Origin: Candidatus Zymogenaceae bacterium
GTDB taxonomy: Bacteria > Desulfobacterota > Zymogenia > Zymogenales > Zymogenaceae
Direction: 5' to 3'
Assembly: GCA_016933535.1 (NCBI GenBank)
Contig: JAFGAS010000062.1
Location: forward strand, 1 to 45,896
Length of the DNA: 45,896 nt
Part shown: positions 1-7,691 of the stretch, piece after piece
Position numbering within the stretch: the first letter of the stretch is position 1
Layout of the letters: every line of letters starts with the position of its first letter
The notes under the pieces: generated by a model
Databases searched by the model: none
Seen by the model: the letters and a program-made list of their open reading frames with translations, nothing else
What the model was told of the DNA's origin: nothing
Made by a program: the position numbers and the translations under genes

Positions 1-42
1 AAGCCTACCGAGGCGGGACTTGGGCAGGCATTTATCCGTGTT

Positions 43-681
43 TCACGTGATATCTTTTACGTAGGCGGTATAAAGGCGCGTTAACTCCGACAGGACCGCC
101 TCCTCGTCGACCTGTTGCCTGTCCAGGGCAATTTGGTGGATGACTCCCTCGCCCGCCTGGTAGAGGATAAAGGCCGCGGCAGACGCCCTCCTCTTGTCCA
201 TACCCGCCCGTCTCAACGCTCCCTCGATGAGGGCCGTGATCCGGGCATCAACGTCATCGAGGCGGCGTTTGACCTCCTCATCGGCCAGAGACATCTTCAG
301 GAACTCATTAAGGAGGGGGGCCGCCACGCGATGAAGAGATACCAACAGGCTAATCATCTTCATAATTAATGAGGAAGTATCGGACTGTTCGATTGATGCA
401 AATGTATCGAATCCCTCGACGACGGCGGTATCACATTGAACAAGATAATCGTCCAGCACGGAAAGGAAGAGGTCGCGTTTGTCGGCGAAATAGGCGTAAA
501 ACGTCCCAACACTCACACCGGCGGCGCGGGCGATCTCGTCGGCGGTGACGTTGTGGTAGCCCCGCTGTGAAAAAAGGGCCGCACCGGCCTTGAGGATCTT
601 CTTCTTTGTTTTGATGCCCCGTGTTTGAACGGGGTTCCTGACGTTTGCCTTTTCCCGGTCCTTTTTATAGTCATCCATCAT
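43..681 (-). CDS. TetR/AcrR family transcriptional regulator
   Basis: A 212-residue one-domain repressor of usual TetR length. The N-terminal helix-turn-helix (about residues 25-70) shows the classic pattern: KKKILKAGAALFSQRGYHNVTA, split by ADEIARAAGVSVGTFYAYF and DKRDLF. The rest is the helical ligand and dimer domain. It is transcribed away from the methyltransferase at 1062, and the 380-bp gap holds a promoter for each direction and two TGAG-N6-CTCA palindromes. That layout suggests it represses itself and the four-gene group to its right. Two adjacent ATG codons (681 and 678) are possible starts, and neither has a strong ribosome binding site. The ligand is unknown. TetR membership is certain; the target assignment is inference from position. 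Confidence 0.93.
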   Translation of the reverse strand: MMDDYKKDREKANVRNPVQTRGIKTKKKILKAGAALFSQRGYHNVTADEIARAAGVSVGTFYAYFADKRDLFLSVLDDYLVQCDTAVVEGFDTFASIEQSDTSSLIMKMISLLVSLHRVAAPLLNEFLKMSLADEEVKRRLDDVDARITALIEGALRRAGMDKRRASAAAFILYQAGEGVIHQIALDRQQVDEEAVLSELTRLYTAYVKDIT

Positions 682-769
682 CGGTCTTTCGTCGTCTTCG
701 GTTGGACGGTGTCACCCTTGGTGATGCGCACCTTCTATTTATATTATACTGCAGGACGGATTCTCTCCT

Positions 770-798
770 ATTATACAGAAACGGTAGCAAACGGACAA
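770..798 (-). promoter_or_regulatory. Sigma-70-like promoter of the TetR gene
   Basis: On the minus strand TTGTCC (798-793) is followed after 17 bp by a perfect TATAAT (775-770). This gives a start near 763 and a leader of about 80 nt before the TetR ATG at 681. The palindrome at 806-821 lies just upstream of the -35 box. Confidence 0.6.
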
Positions 799-805
799 GA
801 AAAAT

Positions 806-821
806 ATGAGAAATATCTCAT
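806..821. promoter_or_regulatory. Candidate TetR operator 1
   Basis: Palindrome ATGAGAaataTCTCAT. Its core, TGAG-N6-CTCA, is identical in arms and spacing to the second palindrome at 835-854. The centres lie 31 bp apart, about three helical turns, so two dimers could sit on one face of the DNA. It abuts the -35 box of the TetR promoter. Confidence 0.6.
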
Positions 822-828
822 TTTCTGC

Positions 829-857
829 TTGACAATATGAGGGAGTTCTCATATACT
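829..857 (+). promoter_or_regulatory. Sigma-70-like promoter of the methyltransferase cluster
   Basis: A perfect TTGACA (829-834), a 17-bp spacer and TATACT (852-857). The predicted start near 864 leaves a leader of about 200 nt before the methyltransferase ATG at 1062. The second palindrome of this region (835-854) fills the spacer and runs into the -10 box, as expected for a repressed promoter. Confidence 0.7.
835..854. promoter_or_regulatory. Candidate TetR operator 2
   Basis: Palindrome ATATGAGggagttCTCATAT, with perfect 7-bp arms. It lies between the -35 and -10 boxes of the rightward promoter, so binding there would block RNA polymerase. Confidence 0.65.
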
Positions 858-1061
858 GCGAAAAATAGAGGACTGCTTAGTCTACTTTGATATATGAGCT
901 GAATCTGTATATACCTGTTTCCGTGAGCCGTAAAGAATAAGCGACGGCCGGTATATGCACGCCGATTCCGAATTTCCGAGTGAGTATGACCAACACGTCA
1001 AGAAGTTCGGGAAACTCGGCGAATTGCAAGACAATCAAATTTCGGAACCTGGAGGTCCTGC

Positions 1062-1718
1062 ATGAAGGAAAAGGGAAATATATTCGACGGGATTATCAGC
1101 GGGGCCTTCTATGACCGGGTGGCGGCGCTCTTCGGCTTCGGTCCCCGCCTGATCAAAAAGGCGATGGACCTGATCCCGGTCAAGCCGGGGCAGCGCATCC
1201 TCGACCTTGGGTGTGGCACGGGCCTCTTTTGTTTGGCCCTGGCCGACCGCCTGGGCGGTGGGGGGGAGATCCACGGCGTGGATCTCTCGAAGAAGCAGCT
1301 TGACCGGGCACGGATAAAGCTCGCCGAGAAGGGCGTCCCGTTCGTGCTGCACCGCTGCTCGATGGACAAGCTGCCGTTTGAGGCCGCGTCCTTCGACATG
1401 GTCGTATCGAGCCTGGCGATCCACGCGGTCGACCCGACGTTGCGCAGAACCGCCATCAAGGAGGCGACGCGCGTGCTCAAGCCCGGCGGCTCCTTTATCC
1501 TCGTGGATTGGACCAGGCCACAGGCGTTCCTGCCCCGCGTGTGGTATTTCCGGTTTTCGCCCTACGTCATGGGCGAAAAGGCAAAGGACAACTGGTTCAA
1601 CACGTATCCCGACATGTGTAGAAACGAGAACCTGGTGCCCGGCGCCGACCGGTTCATCAGCCCCTACGTGCGGTGTCAATGTTTCTCAAAGGCGTCCGTG
1701 CCCGATAGGCGGGGTTAG
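1062..1718 (+). CDS. Class I SAM-dependent methyltransferase
   Basis: A 218-residue methyltransferase of the UbiE/Methyltransf_11 kind. The SAM-binding motif I is ILDLGCGTG at about residues 46-54, followed by an acidic loop (GVDLS) and the post-motif segment FDMVVSSLAIHAV at about 108-120. The C-terminal VLKPGG is typical of small-molecule methyltransferases. GGAGGT lies 6 bp before the ATG. It is the first gene rightward from the divergent TetR promoter and is followed on the same strand by three genes that may form one transcript. The substrate cannot be read from the sequence. Lipids, quinones or a xenobiotic are all possible. Confidence 0.9.
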   Translation: MKEKGNIFDGIISGAFYDRVAALFGFGPRLIKKAMDLIPVKPGQRILDLGCGTGLFCLALADRLGGGGEIHGVDLSKKQLDRARIKLAEKGVPFVLHRCSMDKLPFEAASFDMVVSSLAIHAVDPTLRRTAIKEATRVLKPGGSFILVDWTRPQAFLPRVWYFRFSPYVMGEKAKDNWFNTYPDMCRNENLVPGADRFISPYVRCQCFSKASVPDRRG

Positions 1719-1823
1719 CATAGTCTGCGGGAAATGGGAGGGCGTTTATCGTGATATATTCGCGGGTAAGGCGACGCAACGGATGGACCGTTTTTGAGAT
1801 AAATTACGTAACGAGGCAAGAGC

Positions 1824-2549
1824 ATGAAAACGAACGAAAACTCGTCTTACTATCTTGACCGAATGGAAGCGTATTGGAAAAAATATAGAAGGATGCTCAA
1901 ATCGTCGTACAGGGTTCTCCCGAGGTATGTGGATGCTTCCGAAATCGAGACCATAGCAGAGGAAACGAAGGCGGAATTCGAGATGCTCCTCGGGCAGCTG
2001 CCCTATATCGGCGATAAAAATATGCTCACCTGGAATCTGGTTGGGACCGCCATGGGATTGGCGTTTTTCCGGGCTCTTGAAAGGAGGGGACTGACCGTCG
2101 AGACTATCGGGAAAGTCATCAACGAAATATATATTGACGTCTTTACCTCCATGCCCTGGTTCGTTAAGAGGTTTCTTAGATGGTATATTTTCTCGCGGTA
2201 TCGCCAGAAGAAACTCAGGGCGTTTGCCGTTGAGTCGAAATTAAAAGAATATCCCGGCAACTGGGTAATGGAATACGTCGCAGGAGACGGGGTCAATTTT
2301 GATTTTGGGTACAATTGTACACAATGCGCGATATTGATGTTCTTTCAGAAGATGGGGGCGGAAAAGTACGTGCCCTATCTGTGTGCGACGGATTATGGCG
2401 CTTCGAGGGGAGTAGGAACCGGCCTGCAGCGCACAATGACTCTTGCCCTGGGCGGGGAGTGCTGCGATTTTCGATTTAAGAAAAACGGCCCCGTACGGTC
2501 CGGGTTGCCGCTTGATGATCTACCGGAATACCGGAATCGAAAGTCCTGA
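1824..2549 (+). CDS. L-2-amino-thiazoline-4-carboxylate hydrolase-like protein
   Basis: A 241-residue protein matching what I recall of the ATC-hydrolase-like family. The diagnostic part is C-terminal: GVNFDFGYNCTQCAI at about 156-170, the CATDYGASRG segment around 190-200, and the closing GGECCDFRFKKNG near 215-228. The named family member opens the thiazoline ring of ATC on the way to cysteine, but most relatives in anaerobes are uncharacterised. Three cysteines (CTQC and the CC of ECC) plus conserved acidic residues could form a metal or thiol site. It sits between a methyltransferase and a flavodoxin/ferredoxin protein. Real substrate unknown. Family call fairly sure, function open. Confidence 0.75.
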   Translation: MKTNENSSYYLDRMEAYWKKYRRMLKSSYRVLPRYVDASEIETIAEETKAEFEMLLGQLPYIGDKNMLTWNLVGTAMGLAFFRALERRGLTVETIGKVINEIYIDVFTSMPWFVKRFLRWYIFSRYRQKKLRAFAVESKLKEYPGNWVMEYVAGDGVNFDFGYNCTQCAILMFFQKMGAEKYVPYLCATDYGASRGVGTGLQRTMTLALGGECCDFRFKKNGPVRSGLPLDDLPEYRNRKS

Positions 2550-2592
2550 GTAGGCATTCGTAAACCTAAAAGCTTGTACACAACGAAACTCT

Positions 2593-2615
2593 TCGGCCCG
2601 CTTTTTACGGGCCGA
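2593..2615. other. Perfect 8-bp stem-loop between genes
   Basis: TCGGCCCG (2593-2600) and CGGGCCGA (2608-2615) pair perfectly around a 7-nt loop. It lies 43 bp after the ATC-hydrolase-like gene. No T-run follows, so it is not a convincing rho-independent terminator. It could be an mRNA-stability or attenuation hairpin inside the operon. Confidence 0.4.
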
Positions 2616-2745
2616 TGATGCCCGGCCGTTAAATTCGTATGAAACCAAAAGAAGGAGGTTGTTCTCAAGTGGGCCTTTTTCGATCTATTCTGTTGCCACT
2701 TCGAACAGTCTCTCTGATCCATTTGATCACTCACGGGAGAGCAGC

Positions 2746-3567
2746 ATGAAGATACGTATGGTATTTTTTTCGGCTACAGGGGTTACGGAAAGCGTCGCCC
2801 GTGTCATCCGGGACCGTTTCGCTGACCTCGGCGCCGAGGTCGTTTGTTCCGATATAACGCCCGTTGAATCTCGAAAGGAGCAAATGACACTGGATGGATA
2901 CGACGCCTTTGTGATCGGGGCGCCGATACACTCCAACAGGGCGCCGCGCGTCGTGCGGGAATGGCTGGGGGGGCTTGCCGGTGGCGGGAGAAAGGCCGCG
3001 ATGTTTTTCACCTACGGCGGGTTCTCTGTGCATCCGACGCACCATTCCACCAGGGAAATCCTGGCGGCAAGCGGGTTTTCCGTGGTCTCCAGCGCCGAGT
3101 TTCTCGGCAAACATACCTTCAACCTTGGGGGGTGGGCCGCGATGGCAGACCGCCCCAACGATGATGATTTTGCAGTCGCGCGCCTGTTTGCGGAAAAGAC
3201 CTATCGGAGGTTCACCGGAGAGGACCCGGGCGTGCTCGGAGATCTCGAAAAAACGGCCCATTCGGAGGAGGCGCTGGACAATTTTGAGCTTTTCAGATTC
3301 GCTGCGGTAACCCAGCTGCCCACAAGAGACGGAATGGAATGCAGCATGTGCATGAAATGCGGGGACGTATGCCCGACGGGGGCGATGGACGTCCAGAAGG
3401 GCGAGGCGGATCGGCAGCGGTGCATCGTGTGTCTCGGGTGTGTGGCCGCGTGCCCGGAGGGCATACTGCGCATAAACGACCTGAGGGCCCTCTGGCCGAT
3501 GAAGTTGCAGGGGGAAGGAGAGACGGAAGAATCGCTCAATATGAAGGTGAGTAAGGTTTATCTGTAA
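2746..3567 (+). CDS. EFR1-type flavodoxin/ferredoxin fusion protein
   Basis: A 273-residue electron-transfer protein. An N-terminal flavodoxin fold (about 1-170) opens with an FMN phosphate-binding loop of the FSATGVTES type. The C-terminus has two [4Fe-4S] ferredoxin motifs: CSMCMKCGDVCP and CIVCLGCVAACP. This is the architecture of the EFrodoxin (EFR1) family, which is common in anaerobes. An in-frame upstream ATG at 2659 is ignored because it adds a non-conserved extension; the flavodoxin strand begins immediately after the ATG at 2746. In this group it could supply low-potential electrons to the neighbouring enzymes (inference). Confidence 0.88.
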   Translation: MKIRMVFFSATGVTESVARVIRDRFADLGAEVVCSDITPVESRKEQMTLDGYDAFVIGAPIHSNRAPRVVREWLGGLAGGGRKAAMFFTYGGFSVHPTHHSTREILAASGFSVVSSAEFLGKHTFNLGGWAAMADRPNDDDFAVARLFAEKTYRRFTGEDPGVLGDLEKTAHSEEALDNFELFRFAAVTQLPTRDGMECSMCMKCGDVCPTGAMDVQKGEADRQRCIVCLGCVAACPEGILRINDLRALWPMKLQGEGETEESLNMKVSKVYL

Positions 3568-3636
3568 AACGAAGAGGGTGGTGGGGGTCGGTAGTGGGGT
3601 GGTGAGGGCGTTTCTTCACGGATCATGGAGGATGTT

Positions 3637-4491
3637 ATGAAGACAATAAAGAGACAGGATTACGTACGGCATGAAGCGGCGTCGTTTGGTAAAACAGGCG
3701 CTATACAATGGTGTCGAGTGAGTACCGTTGTGGCTTTTTCCGCCATGGCGGTTTTTATTCTCGTCCTGGGGACTATGTTAATGGGATGCGCGGAAGTACC
3801 AACGGACAACACCGTGAAATCCGTCAAGGTCGGCTTCACGAACATCTACTTCATCCCGTGTACGGGTGGGTGGCTCCAGATCGACTGCGGGTACCCCGGT
3901 GACTACGAAAAATATCTCACGGAGGCCGGAAAGATCGGCATCGATCCCGCAGACGTGAAATACCTCTTGCTCACCCACCACCACGACGACCACGCGGGGT
4001 TCGCGGCCGAGTTCGTCAAAAACCACAATCCGGTCGTCATCGTCCACGAGAAGGCCCTGGGTCCGTTGGCGGCCGGCGCGTCTGTGGAGGATATGCGGCC
4101 GGTAAACGGGTGCGTCAAGACGGTTTTCTCGGTTTTCTCCGGGTTTCACGAGTTCGTGTTCCCCCCCTTCGTGCCCCGGGAAACGGATCTCGTCATCGGC
4201 GTTGATAATGGAGATATCCTGAGGCGTATCGGCGTCAACGGGGTGATCCTCTCTACTCCCGGCCATACGGACGATTCCATCTCGGTGGTGACCGCCGACG
4301 GGAGCGCGTTCGCGGGGGACGTGGCAATGAACTTCTTCGGCGTCTGCGGGATCCAGCACCGGCCGATCTACATCAAGGACATCGACCAGGTCTATGCAAG
4401 CTGGGAGCGCTTGCAGGAGTTCGGGGCGGTGACGATCTATCCTTCCCACGGGGACCCGTTTCCCGCGTCGGAGCTGGTGCCGGCACAATAG
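3637..4491 (+). CDS. Metallo-beta-lactamase-fold lipoprotein hydrolase
   Basis: A 284-residue protein with a lipoprotein signal. A hydrophobic segment (about 30-48) ends in the lipobox LMGC with Cys51, so the enzyme should be anchored by lipid outside the cytoplasm. The zinc site THHHDDHAG gives His114, His116, Asp118 and His119 of the HxHxDH motif. Later ligands are in LSTPGHTDDS and in the final YPSHGDP. ATG 3637 is preferred over 3625 because GGAGG (3628-3632) lies 5 bp before it. The signal region is long for a lipoprotein. It closes the TetR-controlled group and converges on the SRPBCC gene. The substrate is unknown; glyoxalase II, lactonase and lactamase activities share this fold. Confidence 0.88.
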   Translation: MKTIKRQDYVRHEAASFGKTGAIQWCRVSTVVAFSAMAVFILVLGTMLMGCAEVPTDNTVKSVKVGFTNIYFIPCTGGWLQIDCGYPGDYEKYLTEAGKIGIDPADVKYLLLTHHHDDHAGFAAEFVKNHNPVVIVHEKALGPLAAGASVEDMRPVNGCVKTVFSVFSGFHEFVFPPFVPRETDLVIGVDNGDILRRIGVNGVILSTPGHTDDSISVVTADGSAFAGDVAMNFFGVCGIQHRPIYIKDIDQVYASWERLQEFGAVTIYPSHGDPFPASELVPAQ

Positions 4492-4497
4492 AAAGTG

Positions 4498-4527
4498 CGC
4501 CCCGGCCTACGCCGCCCCGGTCTACGC
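4498..4527. repeat. Two tandem copies of a 15-bp unit
   Basis: Adjacent 15-bp units at 4498-4512 and 4513-4527 differ at one base. They lie between the convergent lipoprotein and SRPBCC genes, over the stop codon of the latter. They are probably a replication slippage product. Confidence 0.6.
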
Positions 4528-5043
4528 CGATTTTCCGGTCGACTCGGCGGCCTTCTTTGCCGCCATCCGGCGCATGAACCGCACCCACCACCCCCACCGG
4601 GCCGGCTTTTTCGGCCCGATGCCAAGGCGGGACTCGGCGCGGTCGAGCGCGTCCTCCATGAGGGCGTTATGCATCGGCCTGACCATGAAAAACCAGGTGA
4701 GCCACGTCTTCGGATCGGCCGCCGCGTCAATCGTGTGGCGGAGGATTACATGAGATCTGCGCGGAATGGCCTCAAAGAGGTGCCTTCCGTCCCAGCCGGC
4801 CGTAAGCCCCGTCCCGTCGAACCGATACTCGACGATCCTGCCGGGCACGTAGGCCGATACCGCGTAGCGCACCGGTCCGTGACCCCCTCGCGCCCCGACA
4901 CCGAGCGGTTTATCAAACTGTTGGGGGGGCCAGTTGTCGTGTGGCCACAATCGATCGCCCTTACTCGAAAGAGTGTCCAGGATCGCCCCGACGCGTTCGG
5001 GCGGGGCGTCAAGCCGCCGTTCATGCACGTTCCATATCTTCAT
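4522..5043 (-). CDS. SRPBCC-superfamily protein
   Basis: A 173-residue protein of the START/Bet v 1-like (polyketide cyclase/SRPBCC) type. The pattern KIWNVHERRLDAPPERV at the start, then YVPGRIVEYRFDGTGL and a FEAIP..SHVILRHTID strand pair, fits the helix-grip fold that holds hydrophobic ligands. ATG 5043 has GGAGG 5 bp upstream; the GTG at 5046 is too close to it. The start lies inside the 3' end of the TetR gene (23-bp overlap), so the two are translationally coupled. No catalytic residue can be named; the C-terminus is basic and rich in Ala and Lys. Confidence 0.78.
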   Translation of the reverse strand: MKIWNVHERRLDAPPERVGAILDTLSSKGDRLWPHDNWPPQQFDKPLGVGARGGHGPVRYAVSAYVPGRIVEYRFDGTGLTAGWDGRHLFEAIPRRSHVILRHTIDAAADPKTWLTWFFMVRPMHNALMEDALDRAESRLGIGPKKPARWGWWVRFMRRMAAKKAAESTGKSA

Positions 5044-5620
5044 CACTACCTCCCATGATACAACGATAGGTCTTTTCGATCAGCCGGTCGACGATGGGCG
5101 GCGGTGCTTCGTCCCGCTCGAGATGGGGCCGCACGGCCCCGTAGGGGACGTCGATGAGGGCAAACCGGGCGGTCCGCATCGTCTCGGCGGTAACCCGCCC
5201 GAAGTGCCCCCGCACGAAGGCGGAGACGCCGTCGGCCAGATATTGGCCCAGCGCCGTCGCCTGTTCTTTCATCTCTTTGGGCCATTGCCCCGCCATCAGC
5301 TCCTCGCGCCTGAACAGCAGCAGGACCTTTCCCTCGTTGAGATGCTCCCTGACCCAGCGCGGCGTGTGGAGGGCGGCCGAGAGGCCGTCGCCTGTCGCCA
5401 GGGCCTTAAGGAATCCCTCCTGAAACGATTCGACAATTGAAAGCCAAAGCCGGGCCATCAGGTGATCCCGGGAGGGGAAGCGGTGGTACAGTGAGCCGAT
5501 CGGGGCGCCCATTTGTCGGCCGATGGCCGACATCGTGACGCCCTGGGGCCCCTGCTCGGACAGGACGGCAAGCGCCGCGTCCAGGAACTGATCGTCGGTG
5601 AATCGTGCGTTTCTTCCCAT
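5021..5620 (-). CDS. TetR/AcrR family regulator, head of the TetR-SRPBCC operon
   Basis: A 199-residue TetR repressor. The helix-turn-helix is at about residues 22-45 (MSAIGRQMGAPIGSLYHRF) and is followed by a helical effector domain. It overlaps the downstream SRPBCC gene, so both probably answer to one ligand. The promoter at 5630-5658 lies so near the ATG (5618-5620) that the transcript should have only a few bases before the start codon, and there is no Shine-Dalgarno sequence. A palindrome sits in that promoter, which points to autorepression. Family certain; ligand unknown. Confidence 0.93.
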   Translation of the reverse strand: MGRNARFTDDQFLDAALAVLSEQGPQGVTMSAIGRQMGAPIGSLYHRFPSRDHLMARLWLSIVESFQEGFLKALATGDGLSAALHTPRWVREHLNEGKVLLLFRREELMAGQWPKEMKEQATALGQYLADGVSAFVRGHFGRVTAETMRTARFALIDVPYGAVRPHLERDEAPPPIVDRLIEKTYRCIMGGSDEDMERA

Positions 5621-5629
5621 TACGTGATT

Positions 5630-5658
5630 ATATTAGAATGAGTATTCTATTATGTCAA
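5630..5658 (-). promoter_or_regulatory. Promoter of the TetR-SRPBCC operon, predicted leaderless
   Basis: On the minus strand a perfect TTGACA (5658-5653), a 17-bp spacer and TAATAT (5635-5630). Transcription should begin near 5623 and the ATG starts at 5620, leaving almost no leader. Confidence 0.7.
5634..5649. promoter_or_regulatory. Candidate operator of the second TetR
   Basis: Palindrome TAGAATgagtATTCTA with perfect 6-bp arms. It lies between -35 and -10 and overlaps the -10 box of the leaderless promoter. The arms differ from the operators at 806-854, as expected for a different TetR protein. Confidence 0.6.
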
Positions 5659-5786
5659 CTGTTTTATGCGGGATAGACCCCATTTTATCGCTGTTTGCCG
5701 GTACCCGAGGGAAAGAAGGCCCTCGATCGGCGACCGGCATCGATCCCGCACCGGCCGTAATCGGCCGATAGACGGACATTTTTCGT

Positions 5787-5815
5787 TTGACGTATAATCC
5801 CCGGGACTATACACT
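5787..5815 (+). promoter_or_regulatory. Candidate promoter of the AMMECR1-like gene
   Basis: TTGACG (5787-5792), a 17-bp spacer and TACACT (5810-5815), upstream of the ATG at 5919. A TATAAT also stands at 5793-5798 but without a spaced -35. Confidence 0.5.
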
Positions 5816-5918
5816 AATAAATAACGCTTATTATACCGCCCGAAAAGCTGTCTTCCTGATCTTCTCGAAACGCGATGTTTTGGCTATCGTCAATATATAG
5901 AGGACGGGAGAAGTTATC

Positions 5919-7691
5919 ATGAATCCATTCATTACCCGCCGAACCTTTGTCGGGGCAATGGTCTCATCTGCGTACCTGATTACCTCCCGCCCGGTCGAGG
6001 CGACCGCCGCCCTGACGACGCCGGATTTCGTCGACCAGGACAAGCGCCGCATCCTCGATTATGTCTTTGCCCTCATCGATCACAGCTTTGATAAAACCGT
6101 CGGCGTTGTCACGCCCGTGCTCTCCCACCGTTTTTCGGGCGACGAATTCAAGATGGTGTGGGTCGCGTTCCTGAAGGATCGAAAGGTGATCGCCTGCAAA
6201 GGGAGAACCGTGGCCTCTCCCGGGACCGGGGGGGCGTTTCTGGCAGCCCTCAAGACGGCGACGACAAGAAGCCTTCAGGATAACCGGTTCATTGACGAGA
6301 TCGGCAAAAAGGACGTGGGAGACCTCGAACTCGTGGTTCACATCAACAGGGATATCGTCCCCCTGCGCAAAACCGACCTGTCGTACCTGAAAAAAAAGAT
6401 CGAGCCGGGGGTTCATGCGTTTAAGCTCGAACTCGACGGGAAACACGCCTGGTACCTCGAAAATGTGCCGATTACAGCCAACTGGGGCCTTGAGACCTCC
6501 CTTAAAAAACTGTCAAAGAAAGCGGGTCTCCCGTCAGATGCCTATAAGGATCCTCGGACTAAGATATCGATGTCCGAAATGCTCACGTTTAAGGGTAAAC
6601 GCACCGGCGTCAGCCACGACCTCTATCGATACTCGATTTTGGTCTCCGACGAGGATATGTCAAACGAGCTTATACACAGGCGCCTGGCGCTGGCCCGGGA
6701 CTGGTTTTTGAACAATGTCGACCCGAAGACCAAACGGATCAACTATCTCTACTATCCCGTCACGAATAAGTATTCAAAAGATACCAACGAGGTGCGAAAC
6801 CTGGCGGTCCTCTATATCCTGCCCGAGCTCAACGATTTCCTTGGCGATGATTCTCTCGGCGGCCTGATTCGGGGTACGACGGACCACTATATGACAAAGA
6901 TCAAACAGACGGGAGACTACTCGTACCTTGACCTGAACGGCGACGCGAAGATACCGTACAACGCCTTCATGATACTTTCCCTAATCAGGCAGCCCGATTA
7001 TCCCGGGGCGCTCGAGACGGCCGGCAGGCTTGCAGACGGGATTGTCTCCCTTCAGCGGCCGGACGGCTCCTACGTTACGTCCTTTGACGGCAAGGTCAGC
7101 GGCATCGATTATTACCCGGGGGAGGCGATGCTCTCCCTCATGCGGTTGTTTGACGTGACCGGTGATACGCGCCTGGCCGAATCGGTCGCACAGGCATTCC
7201 CCTACTACCGGGATTACTGGAGAAGAAACAAGAATACCGCGTTTATCCCGTGGCATACCCAGACCTATTTTCTCCTGGCCCGTCACAAAAAGGATGCCGA
7301 GTTGGAGTCGTTCGTCTACGAGATGAACGATTGGCTCATCAATACCTATCAGATATTCAGGGACGCCTACCCCGACAAGATAGGGGGATTTAAGAAGGAA
7401 AACCCCGGCAACTCCACTGCCAGCTACATGGAGGGCATCAACGACGCCTACCGGACGGCCCGGTTGTTCGAAAACAAGCGGCATAGCAGAAAATACCGAA
7501 ATTCGATAGAGAATGGTATGCGGTTTGTCCTCCAGACGCAATTTACCCCTGAAAACGCCTTCTGGGTAAAGAATCCGAAACGCGCAGTCGGCGGATTTCG
7601 AGCATCGCTCAGAAAGGTCGACCTGCGAAATGACTATACCCAGCACGCCACGAGCGCGCTCATAAAGGCCTACAGGAACGATATTTTTTAG
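5919..7691 (+). CDS. Tat-exported AMMECR1-like/alpha-toroid fusion protein
   Basis: A 590-residue protein that I do not recognise as a named family. The start FITRRTFVGAM followed by a hydrophobic stretch and an EATA-type end (about 30) fits a twin-arginine signal. Residues about 40-240 resemble AMMECR1: the strand VWVAFLKDRKV followed by IACKG (Cys93) parallels the LRGCIG hexamer of that family. The order then continues with an RF...DLELVVHI segment and a KKAGLPSDAYKDP block near the domain end. Residues about 250-590 look like an alpha/alpha toroid, with paired helices and the loops RPDGSYVT, SGIDYYPGEAML and TAFIPWHTQTYF, as in glycosidase or terpene-cyclase folds. No Memo or radical SAM partner is near. 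Function unknown. Confidence 0.7.
   Translation: MNPFITRRTFVGAMVSSAYLITSRPVEATAALTTPDFVDQDKRRILDYVFALIDHSFDKTVGVVTPVLSHRFSGDEFKMVWVAFLKDRKVIACKGRTVASPGTGGAFLAALKTATTRSLQDNRFIDEIGKKDVGDLELVVHINRDIVPLRKTDLSYLKKKIEPGVHAFKLELDGKHAWYLENVPITANWGLETSLKKLSKKAGLPSDAYKDPRTKISMSEMLTFKGKRTGVSHDLYRYSILVSDEDMSNELIHRRLALARDWFLNNVDPKTKRINYLYYPVTNKYSKDTNEVRNLAVLYILPELNDFLGDDSLGGLIRGTTDHYMTKIKQTGDYSYLDLNGDAKIPYNAFMILSLIRQPDYPGALETAGRLADGIVSLQRPDGSYVTSFDGKVSGIDYYPGEAMLSLMRLFDVTGDTRLAESVAQAFPYYRDYWRRNKNTAFIPWHTQTYFLLARHKKDAELESFVYEMNDWLINTYQIFRDAYPDKIGGFKKENPGNSTASYMEGINDAYRTARLFENKRHSRKYRNSIENGMRFVLQTQFTPENAFWVKNPKRAVGGFRASLRKVDLRNDYTQHATSALIKAYRNDIF

Larger units (their letters stand above)
682..1061. other. 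Divergent intergenic region and 5' leader
   Basis: Besides the two promoters and two operators (770-857), the stretch from 864 to 1061 is a long untranslated leader. It holds an imperfect inverted repeat of about 11 bp (arms 971-981 and 1014-1025) that could form a hairpin upstream of the GGAGG ribosome binding site at about 1051. I recognise no known riboswitch and see no gene here. Confidence 0.5.
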
